Below, piece by piece: positions 14,937 to 21,767 of a stretch of DNA of 34,699 nt; the first letter of the stretch is position 1; the number at the start of each line of letters is the position of its first letter. The translations under genes were made by a program, and so were the position numbers. This DNA is from a virus, in the IMG/VR virus record IMGVR_UViG_3300043434_000400, positions 1-34,699 of that record, one strand, 5' to 3'. The notes under the pieces are model-generated. The model was not told where the DNA came from. It saw only the letters and a list, made by a program, of their open reading frames with translations, and did not search any database.

Positions 14937-17330
14937 ATGGCACAAACTCCAATCTCCGCATCGGTACTGTATAACTCAACAACACCGACAACAATCTACA
15001 CAGTACCAAGTGGTAAAACTGCTGTTGTCAAGGGTGTGCTCGCCACATCACTGACATCTTCTTATGACGCAGTCACTATAAATAAAGTAAGCGGCGGAAT
15101 TACTTATCCCATCGTAAAAAACACTGTAAGTGGATACGATGCATCGACAAGTACTTACTATGTAGAAAGAGGTGTAGCAACGCTGAATTTACTGCAAGCA
15201 CCAATTACACTTGCGGCTGGTGATTCAATTTCTATTTCTTCCACTGGAACAAGCTATTACAAGACACTAAATGTGTCAGTCAGCAACAGTAATTTCCGAA
15301 TTGGTAACATTGCTTATCTGAACGGCAACTATGTTGTGGTTGGTGTTAACAACGCAACAGGTGTTGGTTTGATTTTGACAAGCACAGACGGAATTACATA
15401 TACACAAAGAACATTTACAGCGTCTGTTTATTTGACCAACGTCACCTACGGCAACGGGTACTATGTTGTTTGTAATTCAACTGGCGCGGCAATTCACTAC
15501 AGTACAGACTTGGTAACTTGGACTCAAGTATCTCTACCATCTACAAGTGCTTGCTACGCCATAACCTACGGTGGTGGTAAGTTTGTTACAGGCGGTGCGT
15601 CTGGTAAGAGTTACTATGCAACCACTACACCATTAAGTTGGACTGCGTCTACAGTTTTCAATGCGAACACAATTTATGCAATTGCGTATATTGGAACAAA
15701 TTACTTTTTTGGTGTTTCTGCCACATCGTATTACACAGCAGACTTCACAACATACACACAACCGTATGTTGGAATAACCACCGCTGGTGTTTCTTACAAT
15801 ACGTTTGCGGCGGGCAATAACAAAATTTTAATGAGTAACAATACAGCGCCGTATAACTACCCAAATACGTTTTTAAAAACATCTACTGATGGTGGTGTTA
15901 ATTTTACAGATACAACTACTGTAGCTAACAACATGCTTAACTACGCAGGGTATCCTGTGTACGCCGCAAATGGGGGTTTTTGGGTTTACCGATATAATAA
16001 TAGTGGCAACAATGGTTCTTATATTTATTCAGCAGACGGCGTTACTTGGAACGCTTCAACATACTCGTTTTTAACTGGATATTCTAATAACGGCGGCACA
16101 ATTATGTCAGCCGCTTGGATGAACACTTCCGTCACCGCATACCAAAACAGAGTTCTTATTTTTCAATATTCTGGCGGTAATTGGTACATTCAAGGTTGTA
16201 ATGTTAGTTCTGGTGGATTTTTGGGAACTGAAACATTTAGTTTTTCATCTTCCACTTACAGCGCTGGATCTTACGTAGGCGAACCAGTTTTTGCAGGGAA
16301 TCCTTATGATGGTTCTTGGAGATCAATTGGATATTATTCTAACGGTGGTGATTACACTTGCCCTTCATACTACAGCAGTAGCTCGACAAGTGGATCTGAT
16401 TCAAACAGAAACCAAGGTCTTAATAATGGCTCTTATGGATATGCAGTAGGGTACGGTCAAGCTATTGGGGTGGTTCCCGGCAATGCCAAATATCTTGCAG
16501 GAACAACCAATGGCTGGGTCTTAATAGCGAATGGTTACTCTAATGGTTGGTCTCCAATTATGGGTAACCCTGCATGGATTACTAGCCCAACGGGGTTTGA
16601 TTGGAATTCAGTGAATAGTGTGCCTGTAGTTGGTTTTGCCAGAAGCGGTGATTTATCAACAAGCACATTGGTAATTATTTGGAATAACGGATATTTTGCA
16701 ACCACAACAAATCAAGGAACTTCATATACTTTTGGCTTCATAGGAATGACAAGTATTGCTTCGCATTTGTCGTTAACAACTCCACCAATTCAATATAACA
16801 ACGGAAAGTTTTATGTTGTTAATGGCGCTGGTCAGGTTTGTACAAGTCCAGATGGCTTAGTTTGGACAACAATGATTTCAAACGTGGATAATATCTATTA
16901 TTTGAATTCTCAAAATGTGTTTAGCACAACAGCGGGCGCTATTGTTACTTCTGCAACAGGTGTTGTTGATACTTTTACATTGAAATCCACAACATCAGCT
17001 TTTGCGGGAAACCCCAGCACAAACAAAATCATTTACGCAAACTCTGTTTATTACAACGTAGATGCTTCGGGGAATTTGTATTCGTCTAGTGATTTAATAA
17101 CTTGGACATCTAAACAGTTCAACACCACATCATTCAACGATACAACATATTTCAGCACTGGTTCTTACGGCGCTTTAGCTTACTCTGGTGCAGGTACTGC
17201 AATTGTTGCTAGTAACGGAAAAGCAAACGGAGCTTCCGCCTCTAGCACAGGCAATATTGGTACAATTTTCACGCCTAGCAGTAGTATTTACATAGGTAAT
17301 GCAACAGCTTCTATCGTTCAAATTGACTAA
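14937..17330 (+). CDS. Large tail spike/fibre with beta-propeller-like repeats
   Basis: A 797-residue protein rich in Ser, Thr, Tyr, Asn and Gly. After an N-terminal beta domain (residues 1-115) it contains many copies of a repeat of the form I-x-YGNGxYVV ... STDxxTWT, for example GNGYYVVCNSTGAAIHYSTD followed by LVTWTQVSL, GGGKFVTGG and NNGKFYVVNG with SPDGLVWT. These resemble BNR/Asp-box or kelch-type propeller blades found in phage spikes and adhesins. No clear catalytic residues. The gene looks more AT-rich than neighbouring structural genes, and its Tyr/Asn content is high, as in horizontally exchanged receptor-binding proteins. RBS upstream: AAGGATAA. Confidence 0.75.
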   Translation: MAQTPISASVLYNSTTPTTIYTVPSGKTAVVKGVLATSLTSSYDAVTINKVSGGITYPIVKNTVSGYDASTSTYYVERGVATLNLLQAPITLAAGDSISISSTGTSYYKTLNVSVSNSNFRIGNIAYLNGNYVVVGVNNATGVGLILTSTDGITYTQRTFTASVYLTNVTYGNGYYVVCNSTGAAIHYSTDLVTWTQVSLPSTSACYAITYGGGKFVTGGASGKSYYATTTPLSWTASTVFNANTIYAIAYIGTNYFFGVSATSYYTADFTTYTQPYVGITTAGVSYNTFAAGNNKILMSNNTAPYNYPNTFLKTSTDGGVNFTDTTTVANNMLNYAGYPVYAANGGFWVYRYNNSGNNGSYIYSADGVTWNASTYSFLTGYSNNGGTIMSAAWMNTSVTAYQNRVLIFQYSGGNWYIQGCNVSSGGFLGTETFSFSSSTYSAGSYVGEPVFAGNPYDGSWRSIGYYSNGGDYTCPSYYSSSSTSGSDSNRNQGLNNGSYGYAVGYGQAIGVVPGNAKYLAGTTNGWVLIANGYSNGWSPIMGNPAWITSPTGFDWNSVNSVPVVGFARSGDLSTSTLVIIWNNGYFATTTNQGTSYTFGFIGMTSIASHLSLTTPPIQYNNGKFYVVNGAGQVCTSPDGLVWTTMISNVDNIYYLNSQNVFSTTAGAIVTSATGVVDTFTLKSTTSAFAGNPSTNKIIYANSVYYNVDASGNLYSSSDLITWTSKQFNTTSFNDTTYFSTGSYGALAYSGAGTAIVASNGKANGASASSTGNIGTIFTPSSSIYIGNATASIVQID

Positions 17331-17339
17331 AGGAAAAAC

Positions 17340-17567
17340 ATGACTGAACAGAAAAACCCGATTGGTGATATGTCTATTGATCTCACTTTCACAGTAGATC
17401 AAGTTAATGAGCTTTTGCATACATTGGCGCATTTACCTTTTCATCAATCGGCTCCAATTATGAAAATGATTCAAGACCAAGCAATTCCTCAAGCACAAAA
17501 GCACGAGGAAGCTGTTAAGAATGTTGCAGATGTAATTGAAAAAGCTAAAGTGACGGAGGAAGTATGA
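17340..17567 (+). CDS. Small helical protein (75 aa) after spike
   Basis: A 75-residue, mostly helical protein with the block VNELLHTLAHLPFHQSAPIM followed by KMIQDQAIPQ. Small proteins with a similar L-x-x-LxxLP-x-x-Q pattern often follow fibre genes in aquatic phages; a chaperone or minor fibre role is possible but unproved. AAGGAAA precedes the ATG. The stop overlaps the next start (ATGA). It resembles the 54-residue protein two genes downstream, which has VNQILGYLGTRPYQEVYQLI. Confidence 0.7.
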   Translation: MTEQKNPIGDMSIDLTFTVDQVNELLHTLAHLPFHQSAPIMKMIQDQAIPQAQKHEEAVKNVADVIEKAKVTEEV

Positions 17568-17773
17568 AACATATCCTAGCGTTCCCTTTGCCTATTGATA
17601 GTGATAATCCTTTAGTTGTTCGCGGGATTGTTCCGTTTGAAGGAGATACTTTCAATGAACCTAGTCAAAATCCATTGATTACTTACATCGACGTTGCTGA
17701 CGACGTGGAAGTTGAACTTAACTACATCGTCACCAAAAACGAAGACAACACATATTCATTTGCAAAGCCATGA
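17564..17773 (+). CDS. Small hypothetical protein (69 aa)
   Basis: A 69-residue acidic protein coupled on both sides by ATGA overlaps. It has hydrophobic strands (MKHILAFPLPID, LVVRGIVPFEGDTF, LITYIDVADDVEVELNYIV) and no membrane segment, and probably forms a small beta fold. Lying directly between the two related helical mini-proteins, it may belong to a tail-fibre accessory set. No function recognised. Confidence 0.65.
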   Translation: MKHILAFPLPIDSDNPLVVRGIVPFEGDTFNEPSQNPLITYIDVADDVEVELNYIVTKNEDNTYSFAKP

Positions 17774-17934
17774 AACTAGAACTTGACACTGATTTGGTAA
17801 ACCAGATTCTTGGGTATCTTGGAACTCGACCATACCAAGAGGTTTATCAATTGATCCAAGCGACGCAAGAAGCCGCTCGTGCTTCACTGGCACAACAGCA
17901 ACCGAAGGTCGAAGATGGAAACGGTGGAGACTAA
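17770..17934 (+). CDS. Small helical protein (54 aa), related to 17340 product
   Basis: A 54-codon frame starting in an ATGA overlap with the previous stop. Its core VNQILGYLGTRPYQEVYQLI aligns by eye with the core of the 75-residue protein at 17340 (V-N-x-[IL]-L-x-x-L-x-x-x-P-[YF]-x-[EQ]), so the two are probably diverged paralogues of a helical hairpin. The C-terminal tail is short and acidic (VEDGNGGD). The overlap chain and this similarity support it being real despite its length. Confidence 0.65.
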   Translation: MKLELDTDLVNQILGYLGTRPYQEVYQLIQATQEAARASLAQQQPKVEDGNGGD

Positions 17935-18109
17935 GCTTGCTGTGCATGAAGCTATCTGTACGGAGCGCTATAACAGCATAGACCGCTCTTTGCGTGATGG
18001 CGACAAGCGCATGACGAAGATTGAGTATCTTCTGTATGCGGTGATGATCTGCGTCCTGTTCGGCCCCGGTGTCGCAGGCGAGTTCGTTAAAAAACTATTG
18101 GGTTTATAG
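17915..18109 (+). CDS. Small membrane protein, holin/XhlA-like (64 aa)
   Basis: The ATG at 17915 gives a 64-residue protein: an amphipathic N-terminal helix (METVETKLAVHEAICTERYN, continuing to SIDRSLRDGDKRMTKIEY) followed by one membrane segment (YLLYAVMICVLFGPGVAGEF, about 39-58) and a basic end. This helix-plus-TM layout is typical of XhlA-type haemolysin/holin-like phage proteins. It overlaps the previous gene by 20 bases. An earlier in-frame ATG at 17879 would add a basic stretch that lies inside the previous gene and is less likely. It probably works with the lysis genes just downstream. Confidence 0.7.
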   Translation: METVETKLAVHEAICTERYNSIDRSLRDGDKRMTKIEYLLYAVMICVLFGPGVAGEFVKKLLGL

Positions 18110-18111
18110 CC

Positions 18112-18204
18112 ATGCAAGACTGGGTCGAAGCGTTCATCGTTGCGGCCTTTGTGACTATCTTCATAGTCTGGGGTACGTTCACAATTATTTGGATTTGGTC
18201 ATGA
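18112..18204 (+). CDS. Tiny membrane peptide (30 aa)
   Basis: A 30-codon frame starting 2 nt after the previous stop and ending in an ATGA overlap with the next gene. The peptide is almost entirely one membrane segment (FIVAAFVTIFIVWGTFTIIW), with an acidic N-terminus. Its precise fit into the overlap chain supports it as a gene. Candidate roles are a holin regulator (antiholin) or lysis accessory; no family recognised. Confidence 0.55.
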   Translation: MQDWVEAFIVAAFVTIFIVWGTFTIIWIWS

Positions 18205-18701
18205 TTCCGTTAGACCCAATATCAGCATTAGAAGGCTTAGAAAAAGCCGTCAGCCTTGTCAAAAAGGCACAAGCTGTTGCCAAGGATATAGGTGGTCTAT
18301 CTGTAATGGTGGGGCGTCTGCTCGACGCTGAGAGTAACGCCACAAAGTCCATGCTAGCCGCCAAGAAAAACGGTGGCAAATCTAATTTTGAGATTGCGAT
18401 GCGTATTGAAAACGCGCTGATGAACAGCCGCAATACGCTCAAAGAAATCCAGCTTCTTTACATGCAGACGGGCAACATTGACGTCTACAACAACATGATG
18501 GCGCGTAAGGCTGAGATGGACAGAGACGACGCCATTGAAGCGCGTAAGCTGAAAGAAGAAGAAAAGCGCCGCAAAGAAGCTGAACAAGAACAGATGGCAT
18601 GGGCTATAGGCATTGTTGTGATCGTCATGTTCCTTGGTGCAGTAGGCTGGGGCATTTCTGAGATCACAGATCTGTGCGCTAAATCAAAGTGTGGTCGATG
18701 A
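18201..18701 (+). CDS. Coiled-coil protein with C-terminal membrane anchor
   Basis: The ATG at 18201 sits in an ATGA overlap, which decides the start over an in-frame ATG at 18069. The 166-residue protein has an N-terminal helical part (PLDPISALEGLEKAVSLVKK...), a charged helix or coiled coil (about 100-131, very rich in Glu/Lys/Arg), one membrane segment (about 133-152) and a short tail with two cysteines (C159, C164). Similar DPISAL-type proteins occur in the lysis region of aquatic podoviruses. It could be a spanin-like component or a holin partner, though the TM at the C-terminus is not the usual Rz layout. Function open. Confidence 0.7.
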   Translation: MIPLDPISALEGLEKAVSLVKKAQAVAKDIGGLSVMVGRLLDAESNATKSMLAAKKNGGKSNFEIAMRIENALMNSRNTLKEIQLLYMQTGNIDVYNNMMARKAEMDRDDAIEARKLKEEEKRRKEAEQEQMAWAIGIVVIVMFLGAVGWGISEITDLCAKSKCGR

Positions 18702-18850
18702 ATGAGTACCAAAAACAGTTCGATCAGCTACTCAAGATATTTGTGCGCATGTGCGTGGCTTGGTACGTGCTTGGTTTCCTTCGCTTCCTTCCTGATGATT
18801 TGTCTGACAGGATCGTTAACAAGTTTCTCTCTTACATAGGACTAGGATAA
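18698..18850 (+). CDS. Small membrane protein (50 aa)
   Basis: A 50-codon frame that begins in an ATGA overlap and ends in a TAATG overlap, so it exactly bridges its neighbours. The peptide has an N-terminal polar helix (MNEYQKQFDQLLK), a membrane segment (IFVRMCVAWYVLGFLRFL) and a polar tail. A nested frame at 18702-18839 was considered and set aside. Probable lysis accessory; no family recognised. Confidence 0.6.
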   Translation: MNEYQKQFDQLLKIFVRMCVAWYVLGFLRFLPDDLSDRIVNKFLSYIGLG

Positions 18851-19353
18851 TGCTATCTCTCATCTCAACCCTTGGCGGCTTGCTGATTTCTGGCTTGCCC
18901 AAATTGTTGGAGTTTTTTCAGAATAAATCTGATCAAGCACACGAGTTAGCGCTTGCTCGTGTTCAGGTAGAACTTCAACTTCAGATGATGGCGCAGGGCT
19001 TTGCCGCCCAAGAGCGTATGGAAGAGATTCGCACCGACCAGATTGCGATGGAAACAGACGCTCAGATGACTGTAGCGGCTTATGACCACGACAAGGCGGT
19101 GCTAGAGAAAGCCGCAGGGTGGGTGTCTAGCTATGTTGGCACTGTACGCCCAACTATCACTTACATCTTTGTAATTGAACTGTGTTTAATTAACGCTTGG
19201 ATTGCGTATTACGTCTACAACAACCCACATCTAGTCATGAGCATGGACGATCTGATTCGTCTGGCAGATGTGATCTTCTCCAGCGATGAGATGGCCATGT
19301 TGGGTGCAATCATAGGCTACTGGTTCGGCTCACGTGGGTGGAGCAAAAAATGA
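18850..19353 (+). CDS. Holin, 3-TM gene-transfer-agent type
   Basis: A 167-residue protein matching by eye the GTA_holin_3TM family (PF11351). It has an N-terminal hydrophobic segment (LISTLGGLLISGLPKLLEFF), a Gln/Glu-rich helix (ELALARVQVELQLQMMAQGF), an RP-containing membrane segment (VRPTITYIFVIELCLINAWI), and a C-terminal membrane stretch ending in the characteristic YWFGSRGWSKK. Holins form lesions in the inner membrane that release the endolysin. The gene overlaps the lysozyme start by ATGA, which supports the assignment. Preceding membrane mini-genes may tune its timing. Confidence 0.85.
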   Translation: MLSLISTLGGLLISGLPKLLEFFQNKSDQAHELALARVQVELQLQMMAQGFAAQERMEEIRTDQIAMETDAQMTVAAYDHDKAVLEKAAGWVSSYVGTVRPTITYIFVIELCLINAWIAYYVYNNPHLVMSMDDLIRLADVIFSSDEMAMLGAIIGYWFGSRGWSKK

Positions 19354-19853
19354 AATTGGGTGAAGCTGGCGCTAAGTTGATGCACCAGTGGGAGGGGTAC
19401 CGCACAAAACCGTACCTCTGCCCAGCCAATATCTGGACGATCGGATACGGGCATGTGCTCTATCAAGATCAGATCCGTCTCCCTATGGTCAGAAAAGAAG
19501 GCTATTCAGGGATGATTCGAAGTGAGTATCCGCTGAGACAGGAGGACAACCGTGTTTGGTCAAAAGAAGAGATCAATAAACTATTCGAGGATGATGTCCG
19601 CCCTACTGAACGCGGTGTTCTTAGACTTGCTCCCGCTCTTTCTGGTCGTCAAGGCGCTTTCGACACGTGTGTCAGCTTTTCCTTCAACGCTGGACTGGGT
19701 GCCTTTCAGCGCTCTTCTATTCGGATGAAAATCAACCGTGGCGACTGGGAGGGGGCGGCAAACGCTCTCATGCTGTACGTCATAGCTGGCGGTAAGGTGC
19801 TTGCAGGGTTAAAACGACGCAGGGAAGCTGAGAAGGCGTTGTTTTTATCTTAA
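19350..19853 (+). CDS. Endolysin, GH24 lysozyme (muramidase)
   Basis: The start at 19350 is chosen because it lies in ATGA with GGAG at 19340-19343. The 167-residue product is a soluble T4-type lysozyme. The catalytic spacing Glu-8-[Asp/Cys]-5-Thr is exact: E15, C24 and T30 in WEGYRTKPYLCPANIWTIGY. The usual aspartate is replaced by cysteine, a change known to be tolerated in GH24 enzymes. Further family marks are GYGH, SGRQGAFDTCVSFSFNAGLG and the C-terminal GLKRRREAEKALF. It would cleave MurNAc-GlcNAc bonds of peptidoglycan. No signal peptide or SAR anchor is present, so it needs the holin encoded just upstream. An insertion after GYGHV makes the N-lobe longer than in T4. Confidence 0.9.
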   Translation: MKLGEAGAKLMHQWEGYRTKPYLCPANIWTIGYGHVLYQDQIRLPMVRKEGYSGMIRSEYPLRQEDNRVWSKEEINKLFEDDVRPTERGVLRLAPALSGRQGAFDTCVSFSFNAGLGAFQRSSIRMKINRGDWEGAANALMLYVIAGGKVLAGLKRRREAEKALFLS

Positions 19854-19893
19854 AGGCAGACTAAAATGAACCAACCAACTCCGAGAAGATAAA

Positions 19894-20535
19894 ATGGCAA
19901 CAACTCCATCTTGGGTAATGACATACGACTCGCTGACGAGTATGGTGCTTCAGTATCTGGAGCGCTCAGATGCGGCAGTTGTCAACGCCATTCCAACATT
20001 CATTACGATGTGCGAATTTGAGATCGCACAAAACATCAAAACTCTGGGTCAGATGGAGGTCGTAGACTCGACCATGCTAGTCGGCAACCCAGTGATCCCA
20101 AAGCCTGCTAGATGGCGCAAAACCACCTCTATGACGCTGTCTAATGGTGGTGAGAAGCAACCCCTTTTAGTCCGCAAGTTGGAGTATTTGAACAACTACG
20201 CTCAGGATGTCACTTCGACAGGTACACCCTTGTACTACGCTGACTACGACTACGACCACTGGTTTGTAGCTCCGACACCTGATCAGGCATATGCTTTTGA
20301 AGCGCTGTGCTACACCCGTTTGGAACCCCTCTCTTCATCAAACCAGACAAACTGGTTGACTCAAAATGCTCCGAATGCCATGTTGTTTGGCACGTTGAAG
20401 CAGACAGCACCGTTCCTCAAGAACGATGCACGACTTGCGGTGTGGAAGTCAATGTTTGACGAAGCTCTCGCCGCCCTCAAAACTGAAGATACTCTGCGCG
20501 TCGCAGATCGTTCAGCAATTGCCGTGGATAACTGA
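19894..20535 (+). CDS. Tail adaptor / tubular protein (gp4/gp11-like)
   Basis: A 213-residue protein with the sequence character of podovirus adaptor proteins: N-terminal helices (SLTSMVLQYLERSD, IPTFITMCEFEIAQNIKTLG), a beta segment with YYADYDYDHWFVAPTPDQAY, the NQTNWLTQNAPNAMLFGTL block, and a C-terminal helical part (LAVWKSMFDEALAALKTEDT). Such proteins ring the portal or form the top of the short tail. It lies upstream of the fibre-like and nozzle genes, as expected. The ribosome site is weak (GAGAAG). Together with the gene at 11916 the phage appears to carry two adaptor-like proteins. Confidence 0.78.
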   Translation: MATTPSWVMTYDSLTSMVLQYLERSDAAVVNAIPTFITMCEFEIAQNIKTLGQMEVVDSTMLVGNPVIPKPARWRKTTSMTLSNGGEKQPLLVRKLEYLNNYAQDVTSTGTPLYYADYDYDHWFVAPTPDQAYAFEALCYTRLEPLSSSNQTNWLTQNAPNAMLFGTLKQTAPFLKNDARLAVWKSMFDEALAALKTEDTLRVADRSAIAVDN

Positions 20536-20537
20536 TC

Positions 20538-21767
20538 ATGACAACATATACCAATCCATTCACAGGTCAGACGATCTCTCCGTCTTCTGTTAGCTACGAA
20601 ACGCTTTCGCTAACGGCGAACACCGAGTTGGAATGGCCTATCAACGGCAACGACAACACCCCAGCTAGTAGCATCATCGACGTCACAGCGACCTCCTCTG
20701 GTACAGCTTCAGGGTGGTTGCTTGAGCTTCCACCAGCCACTCAGGTATCGACCGGTCAGTCTTTGATCGTTCGTAACGTTGGAGCGCAAACCTTTACGGT
20801 GACTGACAATGGTGGAAACACAATTGTTGCTGTCGCCTCTGGGGTCGCTCAGTTCATCTTTTTGACGAACAACACAACAGTCAACGGTACATGGGCGTCA
20901 GTTGTTTTTGGTGCAGGTACATCGTCGGCAAATGCAGGTGCGTTGGCTGGTTACGGTTTACTGGCTACTGGTTTGACTTTGAATCAAGCCTACAACGTCA
21001 CCAACTATTACTCTGATTCAACGCTGACAGCCGCTAACCGAGCGCAGTTCAACGTGTGGGCTGGTGGTGTGGGTGCATTCATACTACCGTCTGCATCTAC
21101 TGTTGCCAATAACTGGTTCACCATCATTCGTAACAACGGTACTGGCGTCTTGACATTGACGCCAACAGGTACTGACACGATTGACGGAAACGCTACGCAA
21201 CAGCTTCAGTTAACTGAGTCTTTGGTGCTTGTATCAAACGGTTCAACAGGTTTTAACACCTACGCTTATGGTCGATCAAACGCATTTGCGTTTACTCAGC
21301 TTGCTCAGGTGGTGACTGGTGGTACGTTGACGCTGTCTTCTGCGCAAGGTTCAAACATCATTCAAGAGTACACAGGTGCTCTAACATCAAATCAGATCGT
21401 TGTTCTACCTTCTACAGTTCAACTGTATTCGTTGCAAAACGGTACAACAGGTGCCTACACGCTGACGTTTAAGACGTCTGGTATTGGTTCAACAGTGAAC
21501 GTTGGACAAGGTCAGACAGCGTTGGTGGTGTGTGATGGTACGAACGTGTACAGCACAACAAGTAATACATCAAGCTCGTTCACGTCTGCGACGTTGGCAC
21601 CGGGTGCCGTGTCCGCACCATCCCTGAATTTTTTGGGCAACTTAACGACTGGTTTGTATTTGCCAGCTTCGAATCAGATTGGTTTTGCTGTCAATGGGTC
21701 TAACGGAATGACGCTGACAACGACTGGTTTGAATGTTCCTGTTGGTATCTCAGGTGGTACGTTCTAA
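20538..21767 (+). CDS. Fibre-like tail structural protein (409 aa)
   Basis: A 409-residue, uncharged, Thr/Ser/Gly/Asn-rich beta protein lying between the adaptor and the nozzle. It contains repeated short domains of the form xSLIVRNVGAQTFTVTDNGG and NNGTGVLTLTPTGTDTIDGN, and a C-terminal GLYLPASNQIGFAVNGSNGM block typical of phage fibres with a trimeric C-terminal part. Probably a tail appendage attached near the adaptor/nozzle. No enzymatic motif seen. The stop shares its last A with the next start (TAATG), so it is coupled with the nozzle gene. Confidence 0.7.
   Translation: MTTYTNPFTGQTISPSSVSYETLSLTANTELEWPINGNDNTPASSIIDVTATSSGTASGWLLELPPATQVSTGQSLIVRNVGAQTFTVTDNGGNTIVAVASGVAQFIFLTNNTTVNGTWASVVFGAGTSSANAGALAGYGLLATGLTLNQAYNVTNYYSDSTLTAANRAQFNVWAGGVGAFILPSASTVANNWFTIIRNNGTGVLTLTPTGTDTIDGNATQQLQLTESLVLVSNGSTGFNTYAYGRSNAFAFTQLAQVVTGGTLTLSSAQGSNIIQEYTGALTSNQIVVLPSTVQLYSLQNGTTGAYTLTFKTSGIGSTVNVGQGQTALVVCDGTNVYSTTSNTSSSFTSATLAPGAVSAPSLNFLGNLTTGLYLPASNQIGFAVNGSNGMTLTTTGLNVPVGISGGTF

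Noticed and set aside
18702-18839. 45-codon nested frame with Cys-rich hydrophobic product, considered as an Rz1-like lipoprotein
   Set aside because: The only lipobox-like stretch (LGTC) has Thr before Cys, there is no overlapping Rz, and the other frame (18698-18850) fits both neighbouring overlaps.
19866-19892. Eight-codon mini-frame (MNQPTPRR) before the adaptor gene
   Set aside because: Too short to support, without a convincing ribosome site; probably just the spacer upstream of the next gene.
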